From assembly GCF_000761245.1 (NCBI RefSeq), contig NZ_AWOR01000001.1, positions 1 to 64,000 on the forward strand: DNA of 64,000 nt, in the 5' to 3' direction. This stretch comes from Comamonas testosteroni. GTDB lineage: Bacteria > Pseudomonadota > Gammaproteobacteria > Burkholderiales > Burkholderiaceae_C. Positions 43,717 to 54,093 of the stretch are shown here, piece by piece. Position 1 is the stretch's first letter. The number at the start of each line of letters is the position of its first letter. Both the position numbers and the translations under genes were made by a program. A model generated the notes under the pieces. That model was not told where the DNA came from, ran no database searches, and saw nothing but the letters and a program-made list of their open reading frames with translations.

Positions 43717-45399
43717 ATGGCCATCAATGCGACAGCAAATATGGGAGGTAAATCGGCCCCAAGGCCGATGAGCCCGGAAGAGCGCAAAGTCATCTTTGCG
43801 TCTTCACTCGGAACCGTTTTCGAGTGGTATGACTTCTATCTGTACGGATCTCTGGCAGCCATCATCGCCAAGCAGTTCTTCAGCGGTCTGGATGCAGGAT
43901 CGGCCTTCATCTTCGCGTTGCTGGCCTTTGCGGCAGGCTTCATCGTGCGCCCTTTCGGCGCGCTGGTGTTCGGCCGTCTGGGCGACATGATCGGGCGCAA
44001 GTACACCTTCCTGGTGACGATTCTGATCATGGGCCTGTCCACCTTCATCGTCGGCATCTTGCCCAACTACGCCAGCATTGGCGTGGCCGCCCCCGTCATC
44101 CTGATCGCGCTGCGCATGCTGCAAGGTCTGGCCCTGGGCGGTGAGTACGGCGGCGCTGCCACCTATGTGGCCGAGCACGCGCCGCACGGCAAGCGCGGTG
44201 CTTACACCTCGTGGATCCAGACCACGGCCACGCTGGGCCTGTTCCTGTCGCTGCTGGTGATTCTGGGCGTGCGTACCTCGATGGGCGAAGAGAAGTTCGC
44301 CGACTGGGGCTGGCGCATTCCATTCCTGGTCTCCATTTTGCTGCTGGCCATCTCGGTCTGGATTCGCATGACGCTGTCCGAGTCTCCTGCCTTCCAGAAG
44401 ATGAAGGCCGAAGGCAAGGTGTCCAAGGCGCCTCTGACTGAGTCGTTCGGTCAGTGGAAGAACCTCAAGATCGTGATTCTGGCGCTGGTCGGCCTGACCG
44501 CCGGCCAGGCGGTGGTCTGGTATACCGGCCAGTTCTATGCGCTGTTCTTTCTGACGCAGCAGCTCAAGGTCGATGCCGTGACGGCCAATCTGATGATTGC
44601 CGCCGCACTGCTGATCGGCACGCCTTTCTTTGTGATCTTCGGCACGCTGTCCGACAAGATCGGCCGCAAGCCCATCATCATGCTGGGCTGCATTCTGGCC
44701 GTATTGACCTACTTCCCCGCCTTCAAGGCGCTGACCGAAGCTGCCAACCCCGATCTGGCTGCGGCTCAAGCCAAGAACAAGGTGGTCATCGTGGCCGATC
44801 CTGCGGAGTGCTCCTTCCAGTTCAACCCCACAGGTACGAGCAAGTTCACCAGCTCCTGCGACGTGGCCAAGCAGGTGCTGGCTGCGGGTTCCGTGAGCTA
44901 TGAAAACGAAGTTGCGCCTGCAGGCACGCAGGCCATGATCCGTATCGGCGCGACCGAGATTCCTTCGTTCTCGCTCAAGGGTCTGAGCCCTGAAGATGCC
45001 AAGGCCAAGGACGGTGCATTCAAGAAGGCAGTGGCGGCAGAACTGGCCAAGGATGGCTATCCCACCAAGGCTGACCCCGCCAAGATGAACAAGGTCATGA
45101 TGGTCGTGATCCTGACCTATCTGGTGCTGCTGGTGACCATGGTCTACGGCCCCATCGCGGCCATGCTGGTGGAGCTGTTCCCGACACGCATCCGCTACAC
45201 CTCGATGAGCCTGCCTTATCACATCGGCAATGGCTGGTTTGGCGGTCTGCTGCCCACCATGTCCTTCGCCATCGTGGCGCAGACCGGCAATATGTACAAC
45301 GGCCTCTGGTACCCCATCATCATCGCTGGTGTGACGGCCGTGATCGGTACGCTGTTCGTGCCCGAAACCAAGGATCGCGACATCTACGCCGAAGACTGA
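43717..45399 (+). CDS. MHS-family major facilitator transporter with large periplasmic insertion
   Basis: 560 residues, a metabolite:H+ symporter-type MFS protein. FEWYDFYLYGSLAAIIAKQFF in parts opens the first helix, FGRLGDMIGRKYTF is the loop 2-3 signature, and QGLALGGEYGGAATYVAEHAP is the helix 4 motif in parts. The last helices hold AAMLVELFPTRIRYTSMSLPYHIGNG in parts. An insertion of about 115 residues (about 340-455), with two cysteines (AECSF and SSCDV), interrupts the C-terminal half and is predicted outside the membrane. Relatives carry carboxylates, betaine or proline. The substrate is unknown. Confidence 0.88.
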   Translation: MAINATANMGGKSAPRPMSPEERKVIFASSLGTVFEWYDFYLYGSLAAIIAKQFFSGLDAGSAFIFALLAFAAGFIVRPFGALVFGRLGDMIGRKYTFLVTILIMGLSTFIVGILPNYASIGVAAPVILIALRMLQGLALGGEYGGAATYVAEHAPHGKRGAYTSWIQTTATLGLFLSLLVILGVRTSMGEEKFADWGWRIPFLVSILLLAISVWIRMTLSESPAFQKMKAEGKVSKAPLTESFGQWKNLKIVILALVGLTAGQAVVWYTGQFYALFFLTQQLKVDAVTANLMIAAALLIGTPFFVIFGTLSDKIGRKPIIMLGCILAVLTYFPAFKALTEAANPDLAAAQAKNKVVIVADPAECSFQFNPTGTSKFTSSCDVAKQVLAAGSVSYENEVAPAGTQAMIRIGATEIPSFSLKGLSPEDAKAKDGAFKKAVAAELAKDGYPTKADPAKMNKVMMVVILTYLVLLVTMVYGPIAAMLVELFPTRIRYTSMSLPYHIGNGWFGGLLPTMSFAIVAQTGNMYNGLWYPIIIAGVTAVIGTLFVPETKDRDIYAED

Positions 45400-45438
45400 T
45401 GCCAAGCGCTGGTGCTGCAATTTATGCAGCATCGCATC

Positions 45439-45477
45439 AAAGATCTGCAAGGCTTTTGCTTTGCAGATCTTTTTTTG
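45439..45477 (+). terminator. Rho-independent terminator of the MHS transporter gene
   Basis: The stem AAAGATCTGCAA / TTGCAGATCTTT is perfect over 12 bases with a ten-base loop, followed by a run of seven or more T. It lies 40 bases after the stop. Confidence 0.92.
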
Positions 45478-45659
45478 TTTGTCTCAGCACTAATGGGTTT
45501 CAGCAGTGTGGCAACAAAGCATCATTGCGTTACTTTTTTGCGATGGAAATCATGCTTTTGAGAGGGGCCAACCTAGAATCACACCTAGCCGCGAGAGGGC
45601 CAATAACCTACAAGCCAATGCGGTGCAAAAAACACTATCCCAGGACATAGGAGCACTGA

Positions 45660-46673
45660 ATGACCAAGATGACTCGCATCGCACTGGCCGCACTGGCTGT
45701 GATGGGCGCAACCACCGCAATGGCACAGAGCAGCGTGACGCTGTACGGCCGTATCAACACCACCGTCGAACGCCAGAAGGCGGGCGGTGAATCGGTGTCC
45801 GGCCTCTACAACAATGCTTCCCGCTGGGGCATTCGCGGCACCGAAGATCTGGGTGGCGGCCTGAAGGCAGGCTTCACCCTGGAGTCCGGCTTCAACTCCG
45901 ACACCGGTACCGGCTCCGCCTGGACCCACCCCACCACCGGCATGTCCTTTGCGCGTCAGAGCGAAGTGAACCTGTCTGGCGGCTTCGGCATGATCCGTCT
46001 GGGCAACTTCGTTCCCGAGTCCTACTACGCAACTGCTGACTACATCAGCATGCACAACCACGACACCGGTTCTTCTTCCGATGCGCTGTACTACGATCCC
46101 GTCTGGTTCGGCGGTCTGAGCACCAAGAACAAGATCGGCTATCGCACCCCCAACATGGGCGGCCTGACGGTGGATGCCTCCGTGTCGCTGCACGAGAAGG
46201 ATCCCACAGTCGGTCCTCGCAAGAACGGCTACGATCTGGCCGCCAACTACGCCACCGGTCCTCTGCACCTGGGCGCCGGCTTCAGCAAGGTGGGCGACAA
46301 CTGGCAAGCTGCTCTGCGCGGCCTGTACTCATTCGGTCAAGTGACTCTGGGTGCCTACTACCAGCGTAACAAGGACGACAACCAGATCACCGGCACTGGC
46401 GCTGGTTCGCGCAACAACTTCCGTCTGTCGGCCATGTACACCATGGGCGCTTCGGAATTCCATGCCAACGTGGGTCACGCCAACAAGTGGAGCCATATTG
46501 CTGACTCCGCCGCCACTCAGTGGACTCTGGGCTACAACTACAACCTGAGCAAGCGCACCAAGGTGTATGGCTACTACACCAAGGTGAACAACAGCAAGGG
46601 TGCGAACTATGTGACCGGTGCTGCCGGCGCGGACTTCAGCTCCTTCGCTCTGGGCGTGCGTCACAACTTCTAA
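45660..46673 (+). CDS. General outer-membrane porin
   Basis: A 337-residue trimeric beta-barrel porin of the Burkholderiales OmpC/Omp32-like family. The signal peptide MTKMTRIALAALAVMGATTA is cleaved near MAQS. SSVTLYGRINTTVE opens the barrel, GSRWGIRGTEDLGGGLKAGF is represented by ASRWGIRGTEDLGGGLKA, and the chain ends in the aromatic FALGVRHNF needed for insertion. It lets small anions and nutrients through the outer membrane. Its 5' region of about 180 bases contains the promoter, and GACATAGGAGCACTGA precedes the ATG. Confidence 0.94.
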   Translation: MTKMTRIALAALAVMGATTAMAQSSVTLYGRINTTVERQKAGGESVSGLYNNASRWGIRGTEDLGGGLKAGFTLESGFNSDTGTGSAWTHPTTGMSFARQSEVNLSGGFGMIRLGNFVPESYYATADYISMHNHDTGSSSDALYYDPVWFGGLSTKNKIGYRTPNMGGLTVDASVSLHEKDPTVGPRKNGYDLAANYATGPLHLGAGFSKVGDNWQAALRGLYSFGQVTLGAYYQRNKDDNQITGTGAGSRNNFRLSAMYTMGASEFHANVGHANKWSHIADSAATQWTLGYNYNLSKRTKVYGYYTKVNNSKGANYVTGAAGADFSSFALGVRHNF

Positions 46674-46743
46674 TTTGTGCACCGCGCAAGCGGTGTCTCC
46701 AGCAGCTGCAGCTGATAATGCAGACCATTACTCCAAGTTCACA

Positions 46744-46771
46744 CCCCATGTCGCAAGGCATGGGGTTTTTT
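46744..46771 (+). terminator. Rho-independent terminator of the porin gene
   Basis: Stem CCCCATG / CATGGGG around TCGCAAGG, followed by six T. It lies 70 bases downstream of the porin stop. Confidence 0.9.
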
Positions 46772-46893
46772 CTTATGTGCAGCCTGTCTGGCAGTAAGCC
46801 ACGCGCAAACTCGCTCAGGCTCAATGGTCGTGCTGACTGGTGTGGCACGAGCGGCTGCACCAGCTGCTTGTTCATAACACTCTGGAGACTGAT

Positions 46894-47031
46894 ATGTGGA
46901 AGCTGGCGATTGGTTTTGTGGTGTTTGCCGCTGTGGCGCTGTTTGTCATCATGAAGGCCGGTGACAAGGTGGATATGAGTGGAGAAAAGCATGGTGCCGA
47001 AGCGATCCATGCACCGGCGGAATCCAAATAA
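46894..47031 (+). CDS. 45-residue single-span membrane protein
   Basis: A very small protein: one membrane helix (residues 2-20, WKLAIGFVVFAAVALFVIM) and a charged, Glu/Lys/His-containing tail. CTGGAGACTGAT is a good ribosome site and a strong terminator follows, so this looks like a real, separately transcribed gene. It has no recognised domain. A role as a small accessory membrane protein is possible but not shown. Confidence 0.7.
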   Translation: MWKLAIGFVVFAAVALFVIMKAGDKVDMSGEKHGAEAIHAPAESK

Positions 47032-47050
47032 AGACTGCAGCAAGCGATCA

Positions 47051-47077
47051 AAGCCCCGTCGGTCGGGGCTTTTTTTA
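47051..47077 (+). terminator. Rho-independent terminator of the small membrane protein gene
   Basis: Stem AAGCCCCG / CGGGGCTT around TCGGT, followed by a run of T. It lies 20 bases after the stop of the small gene and isolates uvrA from upstream transcription. Confidence 0.92.
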
Positions 47078-47181
47078 TTGCACTTTTCAATGCTGCTGCA
47101 CAGCCTGAATGCACATGCGCAACCCAGGCTCTTGCCAGGACTGCCTAGAATGTTTGGCCTCCATAGAAAAGACCGCAGAAC

Positions 47182-50100
47182 ATGACGCAGGGCCTGATCC
47201 GTATCCGTGGTGCTCGCCAGCACAATCTTCGCAATCTGGACATCGATATCCGTACCGGTGAGCTGACCGTGGTCACCGGCCCCAGCGGCTCGGGAAAGTC
47301 CAGTCTGGTGTTCGACACGCTGTACGCCGAAGGTCAGCGCCGCTATGTCGAGACCTTCTCCGCCTATGCGCGCCAGTTCCTCGATCGCATGGACAAGCCG
47401 GCCGTGGACAAGGTCGAGGGTGTGCCACCCGCGATTGCCATCGATCAGACCAACCCGGTGCGCAACTCGCGCTCCACCGTGGGCACGATGACGGAGATCA
47501 ACGATCACCTCAAGCTGCTGTTTGCGCGCGCGGCCCAGTTGTTCGACAGCAGGACGGCCCTGCCGGTGCGCCACGACACGGCGGACAGCATTTATGCCGA
47601 ACTGGCCCAGCGCTGCGAGGCCGCGGGCGACCCGCGTATTGCCATCACCTTCCCGGTGGAGCTGCCGGCCAATACCTCGGCCGAAGAGGTGGAACAATGG
47701 CTGTCTGCCAGCGGTTTCACCAAGGTGCAGGCCGAGCGCGAAGTGGAGCGCGCTCACGCCGCCGCCGATGAGGTCGCCAAGGGCAAGAAAAAATCCAGGC
47801 CAGCCCCCGAGAAGATCAAGGTGCTGGATGTGATTGCCGACCGCTTTCGCCTCGGCAAGGCCGAGCGGTCGCGCGTCATGGAGGCGATTGAAGTGGGCCT
47901 CAAGCGCGGCAGCGGCAGGCTCACGGTCTATGTGTTGCCAGAGAGCGCTGCCGAGGCGGCCGAGCCCGAGCTGTGGAAGTTCTCGCTAGGTCTGCATTGC
48001 CCCGAGAGCAATCTGACTTATCAGGAGCCGATTCCCTCGCTGTTCTCCTTCAACTCCGCGGTGGGCGCCTGCGATGCCTGCCGTGGTTTCGGTCGCGTCA
48101 TCGGGGTCGACTGGGGCCTGGTGATTCCCAATGAAAAGCTCACCTTGCGCACCGGTGTCATCAAGCCGATCCAGACGCCGGCCTGGAAGGAGATTCAGGA
48201 CGACCTGATGCGCCATTCCGAGGCCGAGGGCATTCCACGCGATACGGCCTGGTCCAAGCTGACCCGGGAGCAGAAGGACTGGGTGATCGAAGGCTCGCCC
48301 AACTGGAACGGCAAGTGGAGCCAGACCTGGTATGGCATTCGCCGCTTTTTCGAGTACCTCGAAAGCAAGGCCTACAAGATGCATATCCGGGTGCTGCTGT
48401 CCAAGTACCGCAGCTATACCGAATGCCCGACATGTGGCGGCGCGCGCCTCAAGACCGAAAGCCTGCTCTGGCGCATTGGCGGCAAGCAGGCAGCGGATGC
48501 CGTGCTGCCGCCCGGCGATGAAGGCGGCCGATACCAGCGCTTCATGCCGCAGGCGGTGGGCTGGAGCCGCGAGCAGCTCGACAGCCTGCCGGGTCTGTGC
48601 CTGCATGACCTGATGCGTCTGCCGATCACGCGCCTGCGCGACTTCTTTGTGCAGCTGGCGCCAGACAACGCTGCCGTTAAAAATGATGGCGAAGCCCAGG
48701 CATTGAAGATGCTGCATGCAGAAGTCATGACGCGGCTGCAGTACCTGTGCGATGTGGGCATAGGCTACCTCACGCTGGACCGCCAGAGCCGCACGCTGAG
48801 CGGCGGCGAGGTGCAGCGCATCAATCTGACCACCGCTTTGGGCACTTCGCTGGTCAACACCTTGTTTGTGCTCGACGAGCCATCGATCGGTCTGCACCCG
48901 CGCGATATGGAGCGCATCACCGAAGCCATGCAGCGCCTGCGCGATGCGGGCAATACGCTGGTGGTGGTGGAGCATGACCCCGCCGTGATGTTCGCCGCCG
49001 ACCGCATGATCGACATGGGCCCCGGCCCCGGCGAGCGTGGCGGCCAGATCGTGTTCGACGGCACGCCCGAGGATCTGCGCAAGGCCGATACCCTGACCGG
49101 CGCCTATCTGGGCGGGCGCAAGCAGGTGGGGTTCGGGCTCAAGCGCATGGTGACCGAGAGCACGCCGCGCCTGATTCTCGAAGGCGCGCGCGAGCACAAT
49201 CTGCAGGACATCAGCGTGGACTTTCCGCTGCAGCGCCTGGTCACCATCACCGGTGTTTCGGGCTCCGGCAAATCCACGCTGATCCAGGATGTGCTGGTGC
49301 CTGCGCTGATGCGTCACTTCGGCAAGCCCACCGATGCGGCGGGCGCGTTCGAGCGCCTGCTGGGCGCAGACCATCTGGCCGATGTGATGTTCGTGGACCA
49401 GTCGCCGATTGGCAAGACGGCACGTTCCAACCCGGTCAGTTATGTGGGTGCCTGGGATGCGATCCGCGAGCTGTTCGCCATCGCGCCTCTGTCGCGCCAG
49501 CGCGGCTACACGGCCGCCAAGTTCAGCTTCAACAGCGGCGACGGCCGCTGCCCGACCTGCGGCGGCTCGGGCTTCGAGCATGTGGAGATGCAGTTCCTCT
49601 CGGACGTCTATCTGCGCTGCCCGGACTGCAACGGCACGCGCTATCGCCCCGAGATCCTGGAAGTGAAGATCGAGCGCAACGGCCAGCCGCTGAATGTGGC
49701 CGATGTGCTGGGGCTCACGGTGGCCGAGGCCGCGCTGCTGTTTGCGCAGGACCGCGATGTGATCCGCGCGCTGCAGCCCATCGTCGATGTGGGCCTGGAA
49801 TACGTGAAGCTGGGCCAGCCCGTGCCCACGCTGTCGGGCGGCGAGGCCCAGCGCTTGAAACTGGCAGGCTTCCTCGCGGAAGCGGCTCGCGCGCAAAGCA
49901 AGTCCAAGCAGTCGCTGGCCAAGAAAGGCACGTTGTTCCTGTTCGATGAGCCCACGACAGGCCTGCATTTCGAAGACATTGCCAAGCTCATGCGCGCACT
50001 GCGCAAGCTGCTGGAGGCTGGCCACTCGCTGATCGTCATCGAACACAATCTGGACGTGATTCGCGCCAGCGACTGGCTGATCGACCTGGGCCCCGAAGGC

Positions 50101-53100
50101 GGTGATGGCGGCGGTCTGATCGTGGCCCAGGGCACGCCCGAGGAGGTGCGCCATGTGAAGGAGTCGCACACGGCCCAGGCCTTGCGCGAATACGACCTGG
50201 CCATGGGCGTGGGCGGCGAGGCGGTGCGCGAAGTCGCTCCCATGCTCTACAAGCCCCAGCGCAAGGCCCAGGCCGAAAAGGCGCCTCAGGCCAAGAACGC
50301 TATCGAGATCGTCAATGCCAGGGAGCACAACCTCAAGTCCCTGAGCGTTCAAGTTCCTCGCGGCAAGTTCAATGTGGTGACCGGGGTGTCGGGTTCGGGC
50401 AAGTCCACGCTGGCTTTCGACATTCTGTTCAACGAAGGCCAGCGCCGCTATCTCGAATCGCTCAATGCCTATGCACGCTCCATCGTGCAGCCTGCGGGCC
50501 GTCCCGAGGTCGATGCGGTCTACGGCATACCGCCCACGGTGGCGATCGAGCAGCGCCTGTCGCGCGGCGGTCGCAAGTCCACGGTGGGCACGACCACCGA
50601 GGTCTGGCACTTTCTGCGCCTGCTCTATGTGAAGCTGGGCGTGCAGCATTGCATCCACGACGATGCCGTCGTGCAGCCGCAGACCGAGGAAAGCATTGCC
50701 GCGCAGCTGATGACGAATTTCCGTGGCCAGACCATCGGTCTCTTGAGTCCGCTGGTCGTCAACCGCAAGGGCGTCTATACCGAGCTGGCCGACTGGGCCA
50801 GACCCAAGGGCTACACGCATCTGCGCGTGGACGGCGAGTTTCTGCCGACCACGGGCTTTCCGCGCATTGACCGCTTCAAGGAACACACCATCGAGCTGCC
50901 CGTGGCCAGCGTGACGGTGACCGCGGCCAACGAGAAGGAGTTGCGCGGCCATCTGCGCCAGGCGCTGGAAATCGGCAAGGGCGTGCTGCATGTGCTCTCG
51001 GGCATCGAGAATCTGGCCGACGCCATGCAGGGCGGGCAGAGCACGGCCGGCATCGGAGCGCTGCAGGTGTTCTCCACCCAGCGTGCCTGCCCGGTCTGCG
51101 CCACCAGCTATGCGGAGCTGGACCCGCGTCTGTTCTCCTACAACAGCAAGCATGGCTGGTGCCCCGATTGCGTGGGCACGGGCGTGAAGCTGACCAAGGA
51201 CCAGCGCAAGGTCTACGACGACACCTTGCTGGCCGACGACAACCGGGGCCGTGAGGTGAAGTTCGAAGGCCAGGAAGTGGAAGACCTGGCTGAAGTCGTT
51301 TGTCCCAAATGCCATGGCACACGTCTGAATCCTGTGGCGCGAGCCGTGAAGTTTCACGACGAGGCGATTACCGATATTGCCCAGCTGTCAGTCAGCGATG
51401 TGCGCCACTGGATACAGAGCCTGAAGCTCACGGGCCGCGAAGCCGATATTGCACGCGATCTGATTCCCGAGATCCAGAGCCGTCTCGAATTCCTGGAGGA
51501 AGTCGGTCTCAACTATCTGACGCTGGACCGGGGCGCGCCCACGCTGAGCGGGGGCGAAGCCCAGCGCATCCGTCTGGCCGCGCAGCTGGGCAGCAATCTG
51601 CAAGGCGTCTGCTATGTGCTGGACGAGCCCACCATCGGCCTGCATGCGCGCGACAACCAGATCCTGCTCAATGCCCTGCACAAGCTCGGCGACAAGGGCA
51701 ACACGCTGGTGGTGGTGGAGCACGACGAAGACACGATTCGCCGCGCCGACCATGTGATCGACATCGGCCCCAGCGCCGGCATTCGCGGCGGCCGTCTGGT
51801 GGCCGAGGGCACGGTGGATGACATCATGGCGGCCAAGGACTCGGTCACCGGGCGCTATCTGCTGCACGCCATGCGCCACCCCTTCAAGCCACGTCTGTGG
51901 GTGGGGGAGGGCGAGCCACCGGTGCAGCCGGCTGCTATCAATGCAGAAGCTTCCAGCGCTGGTGATATGGAGGTTTCAGATAAGAAACCATCCAAAACCA
52001 AGAAAAAGAAAGCGATAGCTGCTACTGAAAATGTGGTGCAGCAAGACAGCGACGCATTGCACTGGCTGACGGTGCTGGGTGCGAATCTGCACAATCTGCA
52101 GAATGTGGAGGCCCGGGTTCCGCTCAAGCGGCTGGTGGCCGTGACCGGGGTTTCCGGCTCGGGCAAGTCCACGCTGGCGCGCGATGTGCTGCTGAGCAAT
52201 GTGGCGGCCTGGGTGCAGCAGCGCTCGACCAAGGCCGGGCGCGATGCCATGGATGCTGGCAAGTCGCCGGCGCTTGTGGGCTGCAAGGGGATCAAGGGTT
52301 TCGAGACCATCGATCGCGTGCTCGAAGTCGACCAGACGCCGATCGGCAAGACGCCGCGCTCCTGCCCCGCGACCTATATCGGCTTCTGGGACACGATTCG
52401 CAAGCTGTTTGCCGAGACGCTGGAGGCCAAGGCCCGCGGCTATGCGGCGGGTCGCTTCTCGTTCAACACCGGCGAAGGCCGCTGCCCGGCCTGCGAAGGC
52501 CAGGGCGTGCGCACCATCGAGATGAGCTTTCTGCCTGATGTGAAAGTGCCTTGCGAGGTCTGCCACGGTGCGCGCTTCAACCCCGAGACGCTGGCCGTGA
52601 GCTGGCGCGGCAAGAGCATTGGCGATGTGCTGAAGATGGAGGTCGACGAGGCCGTGGAGTTCTTCGCCTCCATGCCCTCGATTGCCCATCCGCTGCAGTT
52701 GCTCAAAGACGTGGGCCTGGGCTATCTCACCCTGGGCCAGCCATCGCCCACGCTGTCGGGCGGCGAGGCCCAGCGCATCAAGCTGGTGACCGAGCTGACC
52801 AAGGTGCGCGATGATATCGGCCGGCGCGGACAGAAGGCCCCGCACACGCTGTACGTGCTGGACGAGCCCACCGTGGGCCTGCACATGGCCGATGTGGACA
52901 AGCTCATCCATGTGCTGCACCGCCTTGTCGATGGCGGCCACAGCGTGGTGGTCATCGAGCATGACCTCGACGTGATTGCCGAGGCGGACTGGATCATCGA
53001 TCTGGGCCCCGAAGGCGGCAAGGAGGGCGGGCGCATCGTGGCCACGGGAACTCCCGAGGAGCAGGTCAGAATCGGCACCCACACCGGCAAGGCACTGGCG

Positions 53101-53118
53101 CCTGTGCTGGCGCGGTAA
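47182..53118 (+). CDS. uvrA: Double-length UvrA-type excinuclease ATPase (tandem UvrA)
   Basis: 1978 residues, about twice the normal UvrA (about 950). Four complete ABC modules are seen: Walker A at about residues 33 (GPSGSGKSS), 691, 1068 and 1656 (each GVSGSGKST), and signature LSGGE at about 539, 884, 1455 and 1858, each with a following DEP and switch histidine (VVEHD, VIEHN, VVEHD, VIEHD). Cysteine pairs of UvrA zinc modules recur in both halves ([16 protein letters not shown] and [39 protein letters not shown] and [16 protein letters not shown]). Canonical UvrA works as a dimer that recognises damaged DNA in nucleotide excision repair; here two copies are fused in one chain. A Lys/Ala-rich linker (about 1575-1625) precedes the fourth module. 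Whether it replaces or supplements a normal UvrA cannot be seen in this window. Confidence 0.93.
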   Translation: MTQGLIRIRGARQHNLRNLDIDIRTGELTVVTGPSGSGKSSLVFDTLYAEGQRRYVETFSAYARQFLDRMDKPAVDKVEGVPPAIAIDQTNPVRNSRSTVGTMTEINDHLKLLFARAAQLFDSRTALPVRHDTADSIYAELAQRCEAAGDPRIAITFPVELPANTSAEEVEQWLSASGFTKVQAEREVERAHAAADEVAKGKKKSRPAPEKIKVLDVIADRFRLGKAERSRVMEAIEVGLKRGSGRLTVYVLPESAAEAAEPELWKFSLGLHCPESNLTYQEPIPSLFSFNSAVGACDACRGFGRVIGVDWGLVIPNEKLTLRTGVIKPIQTPAWKEIQDDLMRHSEAEGIPRDTAWSKLTREQKDWVIEGSPNWNGKWSQTWYGIRRFFEYLESKAYKMHIRVLLSKYRSYTECPTCGGARLKTESLLWRIGGKQAADAVLPPGDEGGRYQRFMPQAVGWSREQLDSLPGLCLHDLMRLPITRLRDFFVQLAPDNAAVKNDGEAQALKMLHAEVMTRLQYLCDVGIGYLTLDRQSRTLSGGEVQRINLTTALGTSLVNTLFVLDEPSIGLHPRDMERITEAMQRLRDAGNTLVVVEHDPAVMFAADRMIDMGPGPGERGGQIVFDGTPEDLRKADTLTGAYLGGRKQVGFGLKRMVTESTPRLILEGAREHNLQDISVDFPLQRLVTITGVSGSGKSTLIQDVLVPALMRHFGKPTDAAGAFERLLGADHLADVMFVDQSPIGKTARSNPVSYVGAWDAIRELFAIAPLSRQRGYTAAKFSFNSGDGRCPTCGGSGFEHVEMQFLSDVYLRCPDCNGTRYRPEILEVKIERNGQPLNVADVLGLTVAEAALLFAQDRDVIRALQPIVDVGLEYVKLGQPVPTLSGGEAQRLKLAGFLAEAARAQSKSKQSLAKKGTLFLFDEPTTGLHFEDIAKLMRALRKLLEAGHSLIVIEHNLDVIRASDWLIDLGPEGGDGGGLIVAQGTPEEVRHVKESHTAQALREYDLAMGVGGEAVREVAPMLYKPQRKAQAEKAPQAKNAIEIVNAREHNLKSLSVQVPRGKFNVVTGVSGSGKSTLAFDILFNEGQRRYLESLNAYARSIVQPAGRPEVDAVYGIPPTVAIEQRLSRGGRKSTVGTTTEVWHFLRLLYVKLGVQHCIHDDAVVQPQTEESIAAQLMTNFRGQTIGLLSPLVVNRKGVYTELADWARPKGYTHLRVDGEFLPTTGFPRIDRFKEHTIELPVASVTVTAANEKELRGHLRQALEIGKGVLHVLSGIENLADAMQGGQSTAGIGALQVFSTQRACPVCATSYAELDPRLFSYNSKHGWCPDCVGTGVKLTKDQRKVYDDTLLADDNRGREVKFEGQEVEDLAEVVCPKCHGTRLNPVARAVKFHDEAITDIAQLSVSDVRHWIQSLKLTGREADIARDLIPEIQSRLEFLEEVGLNYLTLDRGAPTLSGGEAQRIRLAAQLGSNLQGVCYVLDEPTIGLHARDNQILLNALHKLGDKGNTLVVVEHDEDTIRRADHVIDIGPSAGIRGGRLVAEGTVDDIMAAKDSVTGRYLLHAMRHPFKPRLWVGEGEPPVQPAAINAEASSAGDMEVSDKKPSKTKKKKAIAATENVVQQDSDALHWLTVLGANLHNLQNVEARVPLKRLVAVTGVSGSGKSTLARDVLLSNVAAWVQQRSTKAGRDAMDAGKSPALVGCKGIKGFETIDRVLEVDQTPIGKTPRSCPATYIGFWDTIRKLFAETLEAKARGYAAGRFSFNTGEGRCPACEGQGVRTIEMSFLPDVKVPCEVCHGARFNPETLAVSWRGKSIGDVLKMEVDEAVEFFASMPSIAHPLQLLKDVGLGYLTLGQPSPTLSGGEAQRIKLVTELTKVRDDIGRRGQKAPHTLYVLDEPTVGLHMADVDKLIHVLHRLVDGGHSVVVIEHDLDVIAEADWIIDLGPEGGKEGGRIVATGTPEEQVRIGTHTGKALAPVLAR
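51932..52020. repeat. Dispersed short repeats inside the uvrA linker
   Basis: CTGCTATCAA, AGAAGCTTC and GCGCTG at 51932-51961 match, in the same order and spacing, the repeat on the minus strand at 29721-29752 (about 25 of 33 bases identical by eye). About 50 bases on, GATAGCTGCT (52014-52023) is an inverted partner. The repeats are read in frame and encode part of the low-complexity linker between modules three and four. Confidence 0.6.
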
Positions 53119-53133
53119 GAGGCGGCGCGCACC

Positions 53134-53895
53134 ATGTCCTTCTCGCGCAGCAGCTTTCCTGCACCGGTGGAGCTGGCAGCCTCGCGTGTCGCGTGGATGG
53201 CGCAGATCGCGCGCCCACCGCAGCCGCCGGCGGTGCAGGCCTGGATGACCTGGGCGCGTGGCTGGAAGGATGCGCTGCCGTGGTTGCAGCTTCCTGCATG
53301 GCGTGAAGGCGCGGGCAACTGGCTCGCGATGCAGCGTGCCATCGATACGGCCGGGCTGTGGTCTCAGACTGGTGAGTACCGCCTCGGCCTGGACCTCAAG
53401 GCCAGCACGCCCGGTGATCTGCGCTGGATCGATGGTGCGGTGGCGGATGGCTGGAGCCCGCACTGGCTGGTGCTGACCCATGGCCTGGATGGCGACCCGC
53501 TGATCGGTGACATGAGCCGGCCCGAAGTGCCTGTGCTGTGGAAGTGGCATGACGAGCCGCACCGCGCGGCCAGGCCATTGTTTGCCTCGCTCGAGGAGTT
53601 GATGGCGCACGTGCAGCCCACGGCAGCCAAAGCGCCACTGGTGCCGCTTGAAACGCGTTCTTCCATCATCTTCTACACCGTGCACCTGCTGGAGCTGGGG
53701 CCCGATCCGGCCAGGGTCATGCTGGCGCTCAGGAAGATCTTCACGACGATGTCCGTGCAGGAGCTGCTGAAACTCAAGAGCCGGCTGCCGCTGACGCTGC
53801 TCGACGATAGCGTCAGCGCCTTGCAAAAGGACCGCCTGGTGCAGCATTTCGAGGGTCTGGGCGCTCGCGTGGAAGTGAGTGAACGTAGCTTGTAG
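53134..53895 (+). CDS. Unknown protein with ribosomal L7/L12 C-terminal-domain-like tail
   Basis: 253 residues, no signal peptide. Residues about 179-248 follow the L7/L12 C-terminal-domain pattern: a strand (FYTVHLLELGPDPARVMLALR, in parts, like ..K..VIK.VR), then SVQELLKLKSRLPLTLL (like KEAKDLVE..P..L), SALQKDRLVQHFEGLGARVEV (like A..LK..LE..GA.VEV). The middle (about 112-155: LTHGLDGDPLIGDMSRPEVPVLW and FASLEELMAHV in parts) resembles SMI1/KNR4 (SUKH) proteins. It starts 16 bases after uvrA and may be co-transcribed. Function unknown; both domain calls are by eye. Confidence 0.6.
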   Translation: MSFSRSSFPAPVELAASRVAWMAQIARPPQPPAVQAWMTWARGWKDALPWLQLPAWREGAGNWLAMQRAIDTAGLWSQTGEYRLGLDLKASTPGDLRWIDGAVADGWSPHWLVLTHGLDGDPLIGDMSRPEVPVLWKWHDEPHRAARPLFASLEELMAHVQPTAAKAPLVPLETRSSIIFYTVHLLELGPDPARVMLALRKIFTTMSVQELLKLKSRLPLTLLDDSVSALQKDRLVQHFEGLGARVEVSERSL

Positions 53896-54042
53896 CACGC
53901 ACGAAAGGGCGGCCGATACGGCGCATGCAGCGCGTCCTTCCACAACACACCTCACCATCATCACGCATCACGCATCACACGCGCCATTTCTGCAAAGGCA
54001 GGTTCATGGTGTTCCTGGGTCAGCGGCACCGATTCTTGATCG

Positions 54043-54072
54043 AAAAAAGGCCCGCGTGATGCACGCAGGCCT
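54043..54072 (-). terminator. Rho-independent terminator, leftward
   Basis: On the minus strand, AGGCCTGCGTG / CACGCGGGCCT pair around CAT with one mismatch, followed by six T. It lies 22 bases after the stop of the decayed TRAP transporter gene and presumably was its terminator; it can now stop the LysR transcript. Confidence 0.85.
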
Positions 54073-54093
54073 GGTGATCCAGCACAGCCCGCT

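Noticed and set aside
47986..51357. An 1100-codon minus-strand reading frame inside uvrA
   Set aside because: The antisense of a well-conserved UvrA with no motif of its own; long antisense frames are common at this GC content.
53950..53975. CATCACG tandem as a CRISPR-like or regulatory repeat
   Set aside because: Three 7-base units without spacers are simple slippage sequence.
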